Source: Apopatocola sp963628785 | GTDB lineage: Bacteria > Bacillota > Clostridia > Oscillospirales > Oscillospiraceae | Direction: 5' to 3' | NCBI GenBank assembly: GCA_963628785.1 | Contig: CAVGGQ010000013.1 | Span: forward strand, 1-35,096 | Length of the DNA stretch: 35,096 nt | In this document: positions 1 to 8,654 of the stretch, one piece after another | How positions within the stretch are numbered: the stretch's first letter is position 1 | Layout of the letters: the number at the start of each line of letters is the position of its first letter | Notes under the pieces: generated by a model | Told to the model about the DNA's origin: nothing | Database searches by the model: none | What the model saw: only the letters and a program-made list of their open reading frames with translations | Made by a program: the position numbers and the translations under genes

Positions 1-58
1 GTGCACGGGTATACCCAAAATTTGCGCGCTGAAAATCCAAACAGACGGGGAGAGACCT

Positions 59-2650
59 ATGAAAAAAAGAGTATTCATTATGACTCTGGTATTTGCGCTG
101 CTGATCGGCGTCCTTTCTGCGGGCGTTTTTGCGGATGACACGGAGTCGACGGATGCGCCGGCCGAAGAACAGCCGGACAACTTCGTGATCCTTCTGGATT
201 GCTCCATGTCCCTCAAAACGAGCGACCCGCAGAACCTGTGTCTGCAGGCCTGCAAGAGCTTTGTTGACAAGCTTCCGTCGCAGAATGCAAACGTATCCGT
301 CATTGCATTCGGATATAAAGACGGAACCATGTATACATACGCCGAAAAGTACAATGTCACGGACAAGAGAAACGCCGAGTGCGTGCACGTCATCGTCCCT
401 CTCGGTGATCTGAGCACCACCGAGGCCACAACGGAATATAAGAACATCGTTCAAAAGGCTATCCTGGAAAACCGCAACAACGCGGATACCCACAGCCCCA
501 TCAGCTACGGCGTGGCTGCAGCCGTCGATATGCTCGAGCAGGAAAACGTGGCGGACGGCAAGGCGTGCATCATCCTTGTCTCCGACGGCAACAACGTCCC
601 CATAGGCAAGCCCGACAACGAGCACGGCTACAATAAGACTCTCGACATGTCCCTTGCGGATGTTGCGCCCACCAATGCCAGCAAGCGCGGCTGGCCGATC
701 TACAGCATCTGGCTCGACTACGGCGAGGGCGTCCGAGGCGACGACAGAGAAGAGGCCGAGGAATATCTCGAGGCGATCTGCGAAAAGAGCGGTGCCGTGA
801 ATGTCGGCGTCATCGACTGCAATGAGCCGATCGATGTCCACATTGCGTTCCAGAGCATCTTTGCCGACTACTACCACCTCACGGCAACGGATCCCGAGGA
901 GATCGAACTGCCCGGCACGTACGAATTCACGGTTCCCGAGCTCACCTCCGAGGCATCGATCGACATCTTCAGCGAAAACACCGACACAATTATCGAAAAC
1001 GTAAAGCTCGCGTTCGTGGCCGACGGTCAGGAGACCGAGGTCGCCACCGTCAGCAAGAGCTATGAAAAGGACGACGTCCGCGCGGTCGTGGAAGACGGAT
1101 ATTTTTCCATTAAGCTGTTCTGCCCGAAGGCCGGCAACTGGAAAGTCTACATCAACGGCCAAGGCAGCGGAAAAGTGCTGGTAAGCAGCACCGAGATCAA
1201 GGAAATGGGTCTGAAGCTGGCGGCCGAGCCCTCTTCCGCCGAAGAAACGCTGCAGAAGAGCGACACCATTTCGGTGGATGCTTTCTTCTATTACCGCTCG
1301 AAGGAGCTCCGCGATCTGGATTACTATACCGGACATACGGCAAAGCTCCTCGTCATGAAGGGCGCCAACATTATTAATGAATACGGAATGGAATCACTCA
1401 AGTCGGGTTTCCATTATGAACTGCCCCTTTCGAATCTCAAGGGCGGCACCTACATGCTGAAGGTCTCTCTCACGGACGACATGTTCCGCGACGGCATCAA
1501 ATACAGCAGCACCTATGAATTCAAAATCCAGAACATGGAACTGACCGTGGCGAGCACGCAGGAAATGTCGCTCGGCAAGCACGTAAACGACACGGTGGAG
1601 ATCGAGCTTGGCAAGATCTTCAATAACCCCGACAGCGACCCCATTACCTGCGAGATCCGCTGCGTCGAAGACCGCAACGTGAAATTCGAAGGCACCGTGG
1701 ATGGCAGCGGCTTCCTCGTATTCAATGCGGGCCGCGTCCCCGGAACATATACCCTGGAACTGGATGCCGCGGATCCGGACATGACCTCCCCGGTCACCTA
1801 CAAGTCCGTGATCCTTACGGTAACGAACGATGCGCCGCGGCAGAACGAAAAACTGAAGGATCATACGCTGCTGGTCAACACCTATTCGTTTGACAAAACC
1901 GACCTGACGGATTTCGATCTTGCTCTCAATGAGTACTTCAGCGATCCCGAGGGCCTGCCTCTGGAGTATACCGTGACACCGAGCAGCGGCTGCGTAGAGC
2001 TGGAGCAGGAGGGCGACTACTGCCGCTTCCTGCCGAAGTCCGTCGGCACGGCCACGGTGACCGTCACGGCAAGCGACGGCGTGGATACGATCGAGAGCAG
2101 CTTTGAAGTAAAGGTCGAAAACGGCAAAGCACACTACTGGAAGCAGTACGGCGTGTTCTACGGCATCGGTCTTGCAATCATCGTCGTGATCGCCGTCGTG
2201 ATCATCATCATTCTCAAGAACAAGCGCGTCAAGGGCAAATGGGACATCACCCTCTCGGAAAACAGTGTGCCCTATGACATTGAGGGCATCGACATCGGTG
2301 CATACACCAAGGCCGGACACAGCCGGAAATTCAAGCTCGGCAACCTGGTCGTCGGCGACCTCCGCACATATCTGGAGAGCAACCCCATGGCCGGCTCCTT
2401 CGCTATGACTCTCCCGAATTATTTCGCCGTTCTCGGCGCGGATAAGGTGGAACTCGAGGGCGTTTACGGCAAAACCGGCGCAAAGATCTGCAGCGGCCTG
2501 AAGGGATCCGGTGATGTCGAGGTGTATGTCAACGGCGTTGAGCTCGTGAACGGCAGCAAGAAGGTCACCCATCCGGGCGAGACCATCGAAGTGACGATCA
2601 AAGATCCGAACACCTCCAATGAGTTCCGCTTCTCCATGCATCTGAGCTGA
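59..2650 (+). CDS. Secreted/membrane-anchored vWA-domain protein
   Basis: This 863-aa protein has an N-terminal signal peptide (residues about 1-25: KKR start, hydrophobic core, FADD end). A von Willebrand factor A domain follows at about 40-280. Its MIDAS metal site looks intact: DxSxS as D47-C-S49-M-S51, a threonine around T144 and an aspartate around D176 in the strand ILVSDGNN. The middle (about 290-690) looks beta-rich, with cadherin/Ig-like repeats (for example FSDPEGLPLEYTVTPSSG). A transmembrane helix lies at about 697-722, followed by basic KNKRVKGK and a cytoplasmic beta-rich domain of about 135 residues with some FHA-like flavour. The vWA domain is therefore predicted outside the cell and the tail inside. 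GGGGAGAG lies before the ATG. It is the first gene of a co-directional set with the tubulin-like and GTPase genes. vWA domains bind protein ligands through metal; the ligand here is unknown. Confidence 0.85.
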   Translation: MKKRVFIMTLVFALLIGVLSAGVFADDTESTDAPAEEQPDNFVILLDCSMSLKTSDPQNLCLQACKSFVDKLPSQNANVSVIAFGYKDGTMYTYAEKYNVTDKRNAECVHVIVPLGDLSTTEATTEYKNIVQKAILENRNNADTHSPISYGVAAAVDMLEQENVADGKACIILVSDGNNVPIGKPDNEHGYNKTLDMSLADVAPTNASKRGWPIYSIWLDYGEGVRGDDREEAEEYLEAICEKSGAVNVGVIDCNEPIDVHIAFQSIFADYYHLTATDPEEIELPGTYEFTVPELTSEASIDIFSENTDTIIENVKLAFVADGQETEVATVSKSYEKDDVRAVVEDGYFSIKLFCPKAGNWKVYINGQGSGKVLVSSTEIKEMGLKLAAEPSSAEETLQKSDTISVDAFFYYRSKELRDLDYYTGHTAKLLVMKGANIINEYGMESLKSGFHYELPLSNLKGGTYMLKVSLTDDMFRDGIKYSSTYEFKIQNMELTVASTQEMSLGKHVNDTVEIELGKIFNNPDSDPITCEIRCVEDRNVKFEGTVDGSGFLVFNAGRVPGTYTLELDAADPDMTSPVTYKSVILTVTNDAPRQNEKLKDHTLLVNTYSFDKTDLTDFDLALNEYFSDPEGLPLEYTVTPSSGCVELEQEGDYCRFLPKSVGTATVTVTASDGVDTIESSFEVKVENGKAHYWKQYGVFYGIGLAIIVVIAVVIIIILKNKRVKGKWDITLSENSVPYDIEGIDIGAYTKAGHSRKFKLGNLVVGDLRTYLESNPMAGSFAMTLPNYFAVLGADKVELEGVYGKTGAKICSGLKGSGDVEVYVNGVELVNGSKKVTHPGETIEVTIKDPNTSNEFRFSMHLS

Positions 2651-2755
2651 GTTCCCCATATCCGTATCATCATCTGCGGCGGGATTGCATTGCGGCGCTT
2701 TGCGGAAATTTCACTCCCGCAAAACTCATATACCCCTGCGCAAACAATAAAACAC

Positions 2756-2786
2756 GGCGATGCCGCTTCCCCGAGGCGGCATCGCC
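2756..2786 (+). other. Hairpin in leader of the tubulin-like gene
   Basis: A 14-bp stem (2756-2769 with 2773-2786, one G-T wobble) closes a CCC loop. It lies about 20 nt upstream of the start codon and just before the AGGAGG ribosome binding site. No T-tract follows on the + strand, so it is unlikely to be a simple intrinsic terminator. It may be an mRNA stability or processing element. A second hairpin follows the same gene. Confidence 0.7.
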
Positions 2787-2806
2787 CAAAAACAGGAGGA
2801 AAGAAT

Positions 2807-5800
2807 ATGCCCAGCTTAAGCGATTTCAGTAGGAATGACTACGCCGAACTGTTTGCCAGCAGACTGAAAGATGCAGGCACTGCGGCGGCCACCAATGGTC
2901 TCATTGCCGATCCGAATTCCCGCACGATCCTGGTCGGACTCGGCGGCACCGGCGTGAGAACCATTAACCATGTAAAGAGTGAGTTGGCAAAGAGATTCCA
3001 GCCGGGCTGGAACCAGAGCATCGCGTTCTTGGCCATTGACGCTTCCTACAGCGAGCTCGACAATGCACAGTCTCTGTCCCCCAACGAAAAGCTGTGCATC
3101 AATATATCCGGCGTCGACGAGCGCGTGAAGAATCCGCAGCATTATCCTGCGGCCATCCGACCCTTCATGAAGGACGGAGAAAACGCGAATACCGCGCCGA
3201 CCATCGGCACGAACATCGACTCGGACGGCTGTGCCCGCATGCGCCTTGTCGGAAAGATCAAGATTCATGATAAGCAGGATGCGCAAGGCGCGGATGAGAT
3301 GATTGTCAGCAAGCTGAGCGCGGTTGCCGCCTCCCTCCCTCTGCCGGCCGGCGGATCCGGCTTCTATGACGTCTATGTAATCTGCAGCGGCAGCGGCGGC
3401 ACGGGCAGCGGCGGCTTCCTCGAAATGCCGTCGCTGATCCGCAAGGCCATGGGCAACAGGCAGGTGCACGTCAACGGCATTTACTATATGCCCGATACCA
3501 TTATCGGCATGGATCCGGCCAACGTCCACAAGCTGAAGGCCAACGGCTACGCGACACTCAAAGAACTCAACTACTATCAGGGCATGCAGAACCGCACCGG
3601 ATACGATGAGGTGTGGCCCTACGGCAATCCGGCTGAGCCCGAGCTGCGCGGCAGCAAGTGCTTTGATGTGCCGTATCTCGTCGGCTGCCCGGGACAGGCC
3701 ACGGCGGACGCATTTGCCGTTACGAGCGATACGATTGCCGAATTTCTGATCAGCATGACCGTTAAATCCGAACAAGTCTCCGGTGTGAATCCGTTTGTCA
3801 CAACGGCATTCTACAGCAATGCCATGGCGAGACTGAATGTGCGCGCCACCAACCCGGGCAACCAGAAGCTGGAAGCCGCCGGAACATCGCATGAGTTCCC
3901 GCGCTCCTTTGCGAGCATCGGCTTTGCATCGGCGTCCATGCCCAAGAGGCTGATTCGTGCCTATGTTGTCCACGAGTACTGCGAGCGCGCCGGCCTTAAG
4001 CCGGTACCGGCCGAAGAGTATGCAAGGCTCGCCGCCGCAGCAGACGGTGTCAACCGCCTGATCCCGTTCAAGGGCGAGAATGACCTTCCGAACGGCGTGG
4101 CCGGCAGCAATGAAGCCCGTCAGATCTTCGCTCCGATCCTGGCCGTACGGCAGAGAGTTTTCACAAACACCTTTAATTATATCGCGGATCTTCGCCTGAA
4201 TCCGGAAGATGTAAAGTGGAACGCCATTCACAGCGGACGGTACTCTCTTGCGGGTGATACGCAGACCATCAATGCCAAAGTAGCAGAGAAGACCAATGCG
4301 CAGGTGATCACCGAACTCAAAAACGAGATCCTGAGGGCGTTTGCCCAGTACCGGGAAAATGTCCGCGATTTTGTAAAACGCGAGGGACCCTATGCTTTCG
4401 CAAACCTTTATTACGGCCGCTTCCAACAGGACAATCCCGGTGTGGAGTATAAGGGCATAAAGAAACTTCTGGAGGAAATCGTCTACGGCACGCAGGCCAA
4501 TAATCCGGACGGACTGCGCACTGCCCTGCAGAATGTTGAAAACGAGATCCGCGGGAAAAACGCTGTCGCGGCTCTCGGCAAACGCTCCATCCTTGCGACT
4601 GCGTGGCTCAGCACTTACAACCAGTGGGTCAATGCCCGCATCCAGAAAACTCTGGCCGAAGCGGTATTCGGCGCCGCCGGTGAGCTGAAGCGCAGCTTCC
4701 TCGACCCGGCCGAAATTCTGGCCGAACAGGTCAAGACTTTCGGCGACGTGATCTCCACGCTTGCGGACATCTATGTGGCAAGCGGAAGGCAGATGGAATC
4801 GTTTGATTCATTCTCCGCATCGGCTGACTCTGCGACCGAGGTCAACATTGCCGCCGTTACGGGCAGCACCTCGGCCTACAGCCGCCTGAAGAACGAAGCC
4901 GACGCAAAGGTGAGCAATGCGCAGACCAAGGAATTCCGCGATGCACTTGTCGACAGCTTCTTTGCCAAGCCGTCTGAATGGCTCAATGTTCCGGAAGGGA
5001 TCGCGACCAAGGACAACGGCTCCAATCAGGCGCACCTTATCAACCCCGACCGACCGGTTCGCGCCCGCGAGCTCTTCGACGATTTCGCCTCTTCGCAGAT
5101 CAATCTTACAACGATCGACACTTCCATCGAAAAACTGTTCCTGGAAGAAGCCGCAGCCGGACACAGCTATAACGTTACGGCCGCCAGCATTATCAACAAT
5201 CTCGTTGTGAAGAGTACGCTGCGCTTCAACGGCCAGACGGAGACGCAGGGAACCAACCGCTATATCAAATACCCTGCCGTTCTTAACAACAACGCCGGCG
5301 ATACTCCGCAGATCAAAAATGCTCTCCTCATCGCCTGTGCACAGGCCGGCATCCCCGCGACGAGCGTATATCCTTCGTACGACTCCGATTCCATTCTCCT
5401 CTACCAGCAGGCAACGTGCATCGAGATCTACCGCTGCGCACAGCTCAGAGACTGGGAGAGAGATTACGAACTGGCCATCACCAATCAGGCGGAGTGCCTG
5501 ACGATCCACGGCAAGTCCCCCGATACCGAGAAGGTCATCGGCATCGACGGATACGTAAAGTATATAGAGCACACGCCTTGGAAGGATTATCCCTCCATCG
5601 TGCAGTGCGACGATCCGACACAGAGAAGTGCGGACGGTACTATCAGCCGCGAAGGCAATCTCCGTATGGAGGAGCGCATGCTCATTGACAAGGCCAAGGA
5701 GTACGGCGTGCTCTACAGCGAGCAGACGCCGAACAACACCTGGGTCATCAAACGCGTCTTCTTCGACAAATCCATCGACTGGAACTTCGCCATCACGGGC

Positions 5801-6577
5801 GTGATGCCCGACATGGCTACCGGCCTGATGCCCACCGGCAGGAAGCTGGCAGAGTCCGTCGCCGCACAGAACGGAAAGAACATTGCCGACATCAGCCGCA
5901 TTGTCCGTCTGGACTACGCCGGTATCTTCAGTCTGGAAGCCCCCGACAAAGGAACGGCCTGGGAGAGAGCGTACCGCGTTCTCCGTGCGCATCATCCGAT
6001 GTTCTGCGAAGTCCGCCGCAGCTGCGAGCTTATGGCTCCCTGGTATGATGTCGTCATGCAGAGAAACAACCAGATCCTGCAGTCCAAGCGTCCCGGCATG
6101 CTCATTCACCTCCTCCGCGGCCTGATCGTCAACAAAACGCCGGAAGGTGCATGGATTTGGAACAAGGCGGACGGCACGAAGATGATGATCGCAAACTATA
6201 CGCCCGTAATGCTCGACTTCATTCTTCCGAAGGACCGCTATCAGATCGAGAACGGTCTGCTCGCCTACAATATCTATGCCAAGGTAAACCAGATGATGCC
6301 CGGCGACGAGCTGGTCAGCGAGTATAAGCGCGGGAAAGCACAGTGCAACGCATGGATGCAGTCCGGCGACATTGCCCGTCTCACGGAAGGCAAAAACCTT
6401 GCGGAGTTCGTGGAAGCCGAGTGTCAGGCTCTTCTGGCGAAGGGTGCCAACGACGGAAAGCAGCCGCTGCAGGCTGCGTTCGTCAGCGCCATGCAGCCGT
6501 TCGGACTCACGGAGAACGAGCTCAAGGAAGTGGAGCAGTTCTACGCTCTCACCACGCAGTGGACGCAGCTTCCCTAA
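2807..6577 (+). CDS. Tubulin/FtsZ-superfamily protein (Tubulin_2-like)
   Basis: This 1256-aa protein is called a tubulin-superfamily GTPase from two motifs. A glycine-rich nucleotide loop, ILVGLGGTGVRT, sits at residues 41-52, and the tubulin signature loop SGSGGTGSGG sits at 194-203, at the expected spacing. The later ANGYATLKELNYYQG resembles a conserved stretch of the bacterial Tubulin_2 / FtsZ-like families. Those families were described by comparative genomics as linked to vWA proteins and possible membrane remodelling. The protein is about three times longer than FtsZ; the remaining ~800 residues match no domain I recognise. The start at 2807 is chosen because AGGAGG lies directly upstream; an in-frame ATG at 2690 would translate through the leader hairpin. 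It probably polymerises or switches with GTP in the cytoplasm. The partners are likely the flanking gene products. Confidence 0.85.
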   Translation: MPSLSDFSRNDYAELFASRLKDAGTAAATNGLIADPNSRTILVGLGGTGVRTINHVKSELAKRFQPGWNQSIAFLAIDASYSELDNAQSLSPNEKLCINISGVDERVKNPQHYPAAIRPFMKDGENANTAPTIGTNIDSDGCARMRLVGKIKIHDKQDAQGADEMIVSKLSAVAASLPLPAGGSGFYDVYVICSGSGGTGSGGFLEMPSLIRKAMGNRQVHVNGIYYMPDTIIGMDPANVHKLKANGYATLKELNYYQGMQNRTGYDEVWPYGNPAEPELRGSKCFDVPYLVGCPGQATADAFAVTSDTIAEFLISMTVKSEQVSGVNPFVTTAFYSNAMARLNVRATNPGNQKLEAAGTSHEFPRSFASIGFASASMPKRLIRAYVVHEYCERAGLKPVPAEEYARLAAAADGVNRLIPFKGENDLPNGVAGSNEARQIFAPILAVRQRVFTNTFNYIADLRLNPEDVKWNAIHSGRYSLAGDTQTINAKVAEKTNAQVITELKNEILRAFAQYRENVRDFVKREGPYAFANLYYGRFQQDNPGVEYKGIKKLLEEIVYGTQANNPDGLRTALQNVENEIRGKNAVAALGKRSILATAWLSTYNQWVNARIQKTLAEAVFGAAGELKRSFLDPAEILAEQVKTFGDVISTLADIYVASGRQMESFDSFSASADSATEVNIAAVTGSTSAYSRLKNEADAKVSNAQTKEFRDALVDSFFAKPSEWLNVPEGIATKDNGSNQAHLINPDRPVRARELFDDFASSQINLTTIDTSIEKLFLEEAAAGHSYNVTAASIINNLVVKSTLRFNGQTETQGTNRYIKYPAVLNNNAGDTPQIKNALLIACAQAGIPATSVYPSYDSDSILLYQQATCIEIYRCAQLRDWERDYELAITNQAECLTIHGKSPDTEKVIGIDGYVKYIEHTPWKDYPSIVQCDDPTQRSADGTISREGNLRMEERMLIDKAKEYGVLYSEQTPNNTWVIKRVFFDKSIDWNFAITGVMPDMATGLMPTGRKLAESVAAQNGKNIADISRIVRLDYAGIFSLEAPDKGTAWERAYRVLRAHHPMFCEVRRSCELMAPWYDVVMQRNNQILQSKRPGMLIHLLRGLIVNKTPEGAWIWNKADGTKMMIANYTPVMLDFILPKDRYQIENGLLAYNIYAKVNQMMPGDELVSEYKRGKAQCNAWMQSGDIARLTEGKNLAEFVEAECQALLAKGANDGKQPLQAAFVSAMQPFGLTENELKEVEQFYALTTQWTQLP

Positions 6578-6603
6578 TCCGCACCGCAGATAACATGACA
6601 TCA

Positions 6604-6637
6604 TTCCGTATCTCCCGCACTCGCGGGAGATACGGAA
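6604..6637 (+). other. Perfect 15-bp hairpin after the tubulin-like gene
   Basis: The arms 6604-6618 and 6623-6637 are perfectly complementary around an ACTC loop, 27 nt after the stop codon and about 29 nt before the next start. The next gene's ribosome binding site (GAGGGA) follows. There is no T-tract on either strand, so it is more likely a 3'-end stabiliser or processing site, or a leaky terminator, than a full stop. Confidence 0.75.
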
Positions 6638-6665
6638 AATTCAAGAGAAAAAGAGGGAAAAGTGT

Positions 6666-8186
6666 ATGGCCATGGTGGATATTTCCGCGATCCACAGAAA
6701 ATTGCTGGGAATTTCATATCTGAGCGAAGAAGAAAACCGCTCTCTTCGTTCGGTGTGGGATGCGCGGTTTGAAGAGCGGGATGCGTTTTTTATTCGGGCA
6801 AATCTGCAGGACAGCATTGCCGAAATACAGACAAATCTCTTCCGCGAAATCCGCAGCCAGGGCTATACTGCTCTGGATGGCACACGGTTCGTGGTGGCCG
6901 TCTTCTACGATGCCGCCGCAGGCACTCTGCCGGCGGCGGATCTGAACGCCATCAATTTCGGTCTGATCGGCGCGTCGCTTTCGGCCACGATGCGCTTTGC
7001 GTACCTCGGCCGTCAGCCTTACGCCGACGCCGAAGCGGTAAGAAATTTCGTTTCCGCCGTGACGGCCTCTTCGCAGAGCAGTCTCTGCCTTGTGGCGACG
7101 CATCCTCTGGCCGAAAACAGCCTCGGCAGCTGGAGAGCGGTCTGCCTCTGGCTCGATGCGCTTCGAAGAAACGAAGAAGCGGGACAGATCATCCCCAACA
7201 CGCGCTACAACATCGGCTTCCTGCGCTATGCGGAGTTTGACGAAGAGCGGATCACCGCCCTGCGGCAGAAAATCTCCAAGTACGAGAAAAAACTGGGCGA
7301 TGAAGGAGCCGATATGTTCGAAACGCTGCTCACGGAATTCATGCAGAAGCTCGAGAGCGGCATTGACTCCAAATACTTTATGAACGCCGGCTGCCAGCCG
7401 GTACACCCCGGCCTGTTCAATCAGAGAAGAGGACTTTTCCGCAGACTCGACCCGGAACCGGCCAACCGCACGAGCAGCGCCCTGAAACTCACGGGACAGC
7501 GGCTCATGCAGCGTATTTATTCGGAAAATGATCTCACCGTGCAGCAGGCCAAAGAGCGCCTCACGGAGCTCTTTGAAACAGCCGGCGCGGGCATCGAGTT
7601 GATCCTCGATGCGGACAGAGTGAATTCCATTATCTCGCACCGCAGCACAAACCGCCTGTGGCAGGAAACGCTCGCGGTCCCGTTTATCGCGGAAACTGAG
7701 GAATCGACGCAGCTGAACGAGAAAATCGACGCATACTTTAAGGACTGCAAGGAAAACGCCCGTTCCAGAGTCGTGTGCTCCGTAACGGAAACGCTGAAAG
7801 AAGCCTATAAAGAGCTTGTTCCCGTTTACCGGGCGAAGAAAGCAGAGATGGAACGCACACTCAACAAAATGCGCGTCGAGCTCAACCATATGCCCGACAA
7901 GGGCAGATTTCTGGAAATGGTGCAGGGCTTCGGAGAACGGATGGAATGCTGCTTCCCACGCGCGCAGGGAGCTTCGGCAAATGATATGAGCCTCGGCAAG
8001 ATCATTATCTGCCGCGAGGAAGAGGACAGAACGTATTTTGAAAGAGCCTATCCGACCTCGAGCGCAGGCTACTACATTTCCGAAAACATCGGCGGCATCC
8101 GTACGCTGGACGATGCCGAGATCAAAGCTGTGCAGGCGGCGTTTTATCTCTGCAGCGAAGAGATCCTGCGCCAGCTGATATGGTAA
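6666..8186 (+). CDS. Orphan 506-aa soluble protein of the tubulin-like operon
   Basis: I do not recognise this family. The 506 residues have no signal peptide and no clear membrane helix. The N-terminal ~130 residues look alpha/beta (strands such as RFVVAVFYDAA and FGLIGASLSATMRFAYLG). Charged helical stretches occur at about 195-240 (RQKISKYEKKLGDEG) and 345-425 (EKIDAYFKDCKENARSR, YRAKKAEMERTLNKMRVELNHM), compatible with a coiled coil. The last ~100 residues return to mixed structure. GAGGGA precedes the ATG at 6666; an ATG two codons later is possible. It sits between the tubulin-like gene and the GTPase gene in the same orientation, with a 15-nt gap to the next gene. A role as adaptor or regulator of the tubulin-like protein is an inference from position only. 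Confidence 0.75.
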   Translation: MAMVDISAIHRKLLGISYLSEEENRSLRSVWDARFEERDAFFIRANLQDSIAEIQTNLFREIRSQGYTALDGTRFVVAVFYDAAAGTLPAADLNAINFGLIGASLSATMRFAYLGRQPYADAEAVRNFVSAVTASSQSSLCLVATHPLAENSLGSWRAVCLWLDALRRNEEAGQIIPNTRYNIGFLRYAEFDEERITALRQKISKYEKKLGDEGADMFETLLTEFMQKLESGIDSKYFMNAGCQPVHPGLFNQRRGLFRRLDPEPANRTSSALKLTGQRLMQRIYSENDLTVQQAKERLTELFETAGAGIELILDADRVNSIISHRSTNRLWQETLAVPFIAETEESTQLNEKIDAYFKDCKENARSRVVCSVTETLKEAYKELVPVYRAKKAEMERTLNKMRVELNHMPDKGRFLEMVQGFGERMECCFPRAQGASANDMSLGKIIICREEEDRTYFERAYPTSSAGYYISENIGGIRTLDDAEIKAVQAAFYLCSEEILRQLIW

Positions 8187-8201
8187 GCCGGAGGGAAGCA
8201 G

Positions 8202-8615
8202 ATGGAATACGTTAAAAGACCCGAAGATGTAAAATACCGCAGAGTCCAGCTGGACAGAAGCACGGAACCGGAGTTTGCTCCGTTTGCGAGTGAAGGCGAG
8301 AGAATTACCTATCCCGATACGGTCGTACTCGAAGTGGTAAAAAGCAGCGGAGAGACGCAGCTCGTTTACGACAATCACGGTGAGCCGCGCCGCACCGTAA
8401 ATTACAATAAAAACGGAGACACGGTCACTATGGTAGGCGGAATACCGACGGCGAGACTGTGGCTGCGCGACGAGCTGACCGGGATGGAATACAAGATCCC
8501 GGACGGCCTGCCGAAGAACCAGAACAATTATCTGTATTTTCAGATCGGGAACCGCGCGATAAATCTCCGCCTCGTCGGAGACAAGTATTTTGACAAAGTC
8601 TTCGAGATAAACTGA
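8202..8615 (+). CDS. Small orphan beta-rich protein (137 aa)
   Basis: This short cytoplasmic-looking protein has no signal peptide, cysteines or membrane helix. The pattern of alternating hydrophobic strands (VVLEVVKSSGETQLVY, DTVTMVGGIPTARLWL, NYLYFQIGNRAINLRLVG) suggests a compact beta fold. I cannot assign it to a family. A good ribosome binding site (GGAGGG) lies upstream, the gap to the preceding gene is 15 nt, and the next gene starts 39 nt later, so it is very likely a real member of the operon. It lies directly before the GTPase gene and could be a small partner or ubiquitin/FHA-like adaptor. That is speculation from size and position. Confidence 0.7.
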   Translation: MEYVKRPEDVKYRRVQLDRSTEPEFAPFASEGERITYPDTVVLEVVKSSGETQLVYDNHGEPRRTVNYNKNGDTVTMVGGIPTARLWLRDELTGMEYKIPDGLPKNQNNYLYFQIGNRAINLRLVGDKYFDKVFEIN

Positions 8616-8654
8616 CCCGCACGGGAAAGCAACACAGAAGAGGGTCCACACACT

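Noticed and set aside
2756..2786. Hairpin as a factor-independent terminator ending the vWA transcript
   Set aside because: No T-tract follows on the + strand, and the stem abuts the ribosome binding site of the next co-directional gene.
4808..6604. 598-aa open frame on the - strand within the tubulin-like gene
   Set aside because: It is a mirror frame of a biased GC-rich gene, with no recognisable motifs.
6714..8651. 645-aa open frame on the - strand
   Set aside because: It is antisense to the 506- and 137-aa genes, lacks a ribosome binding site or family features, and arises from their codon bias.
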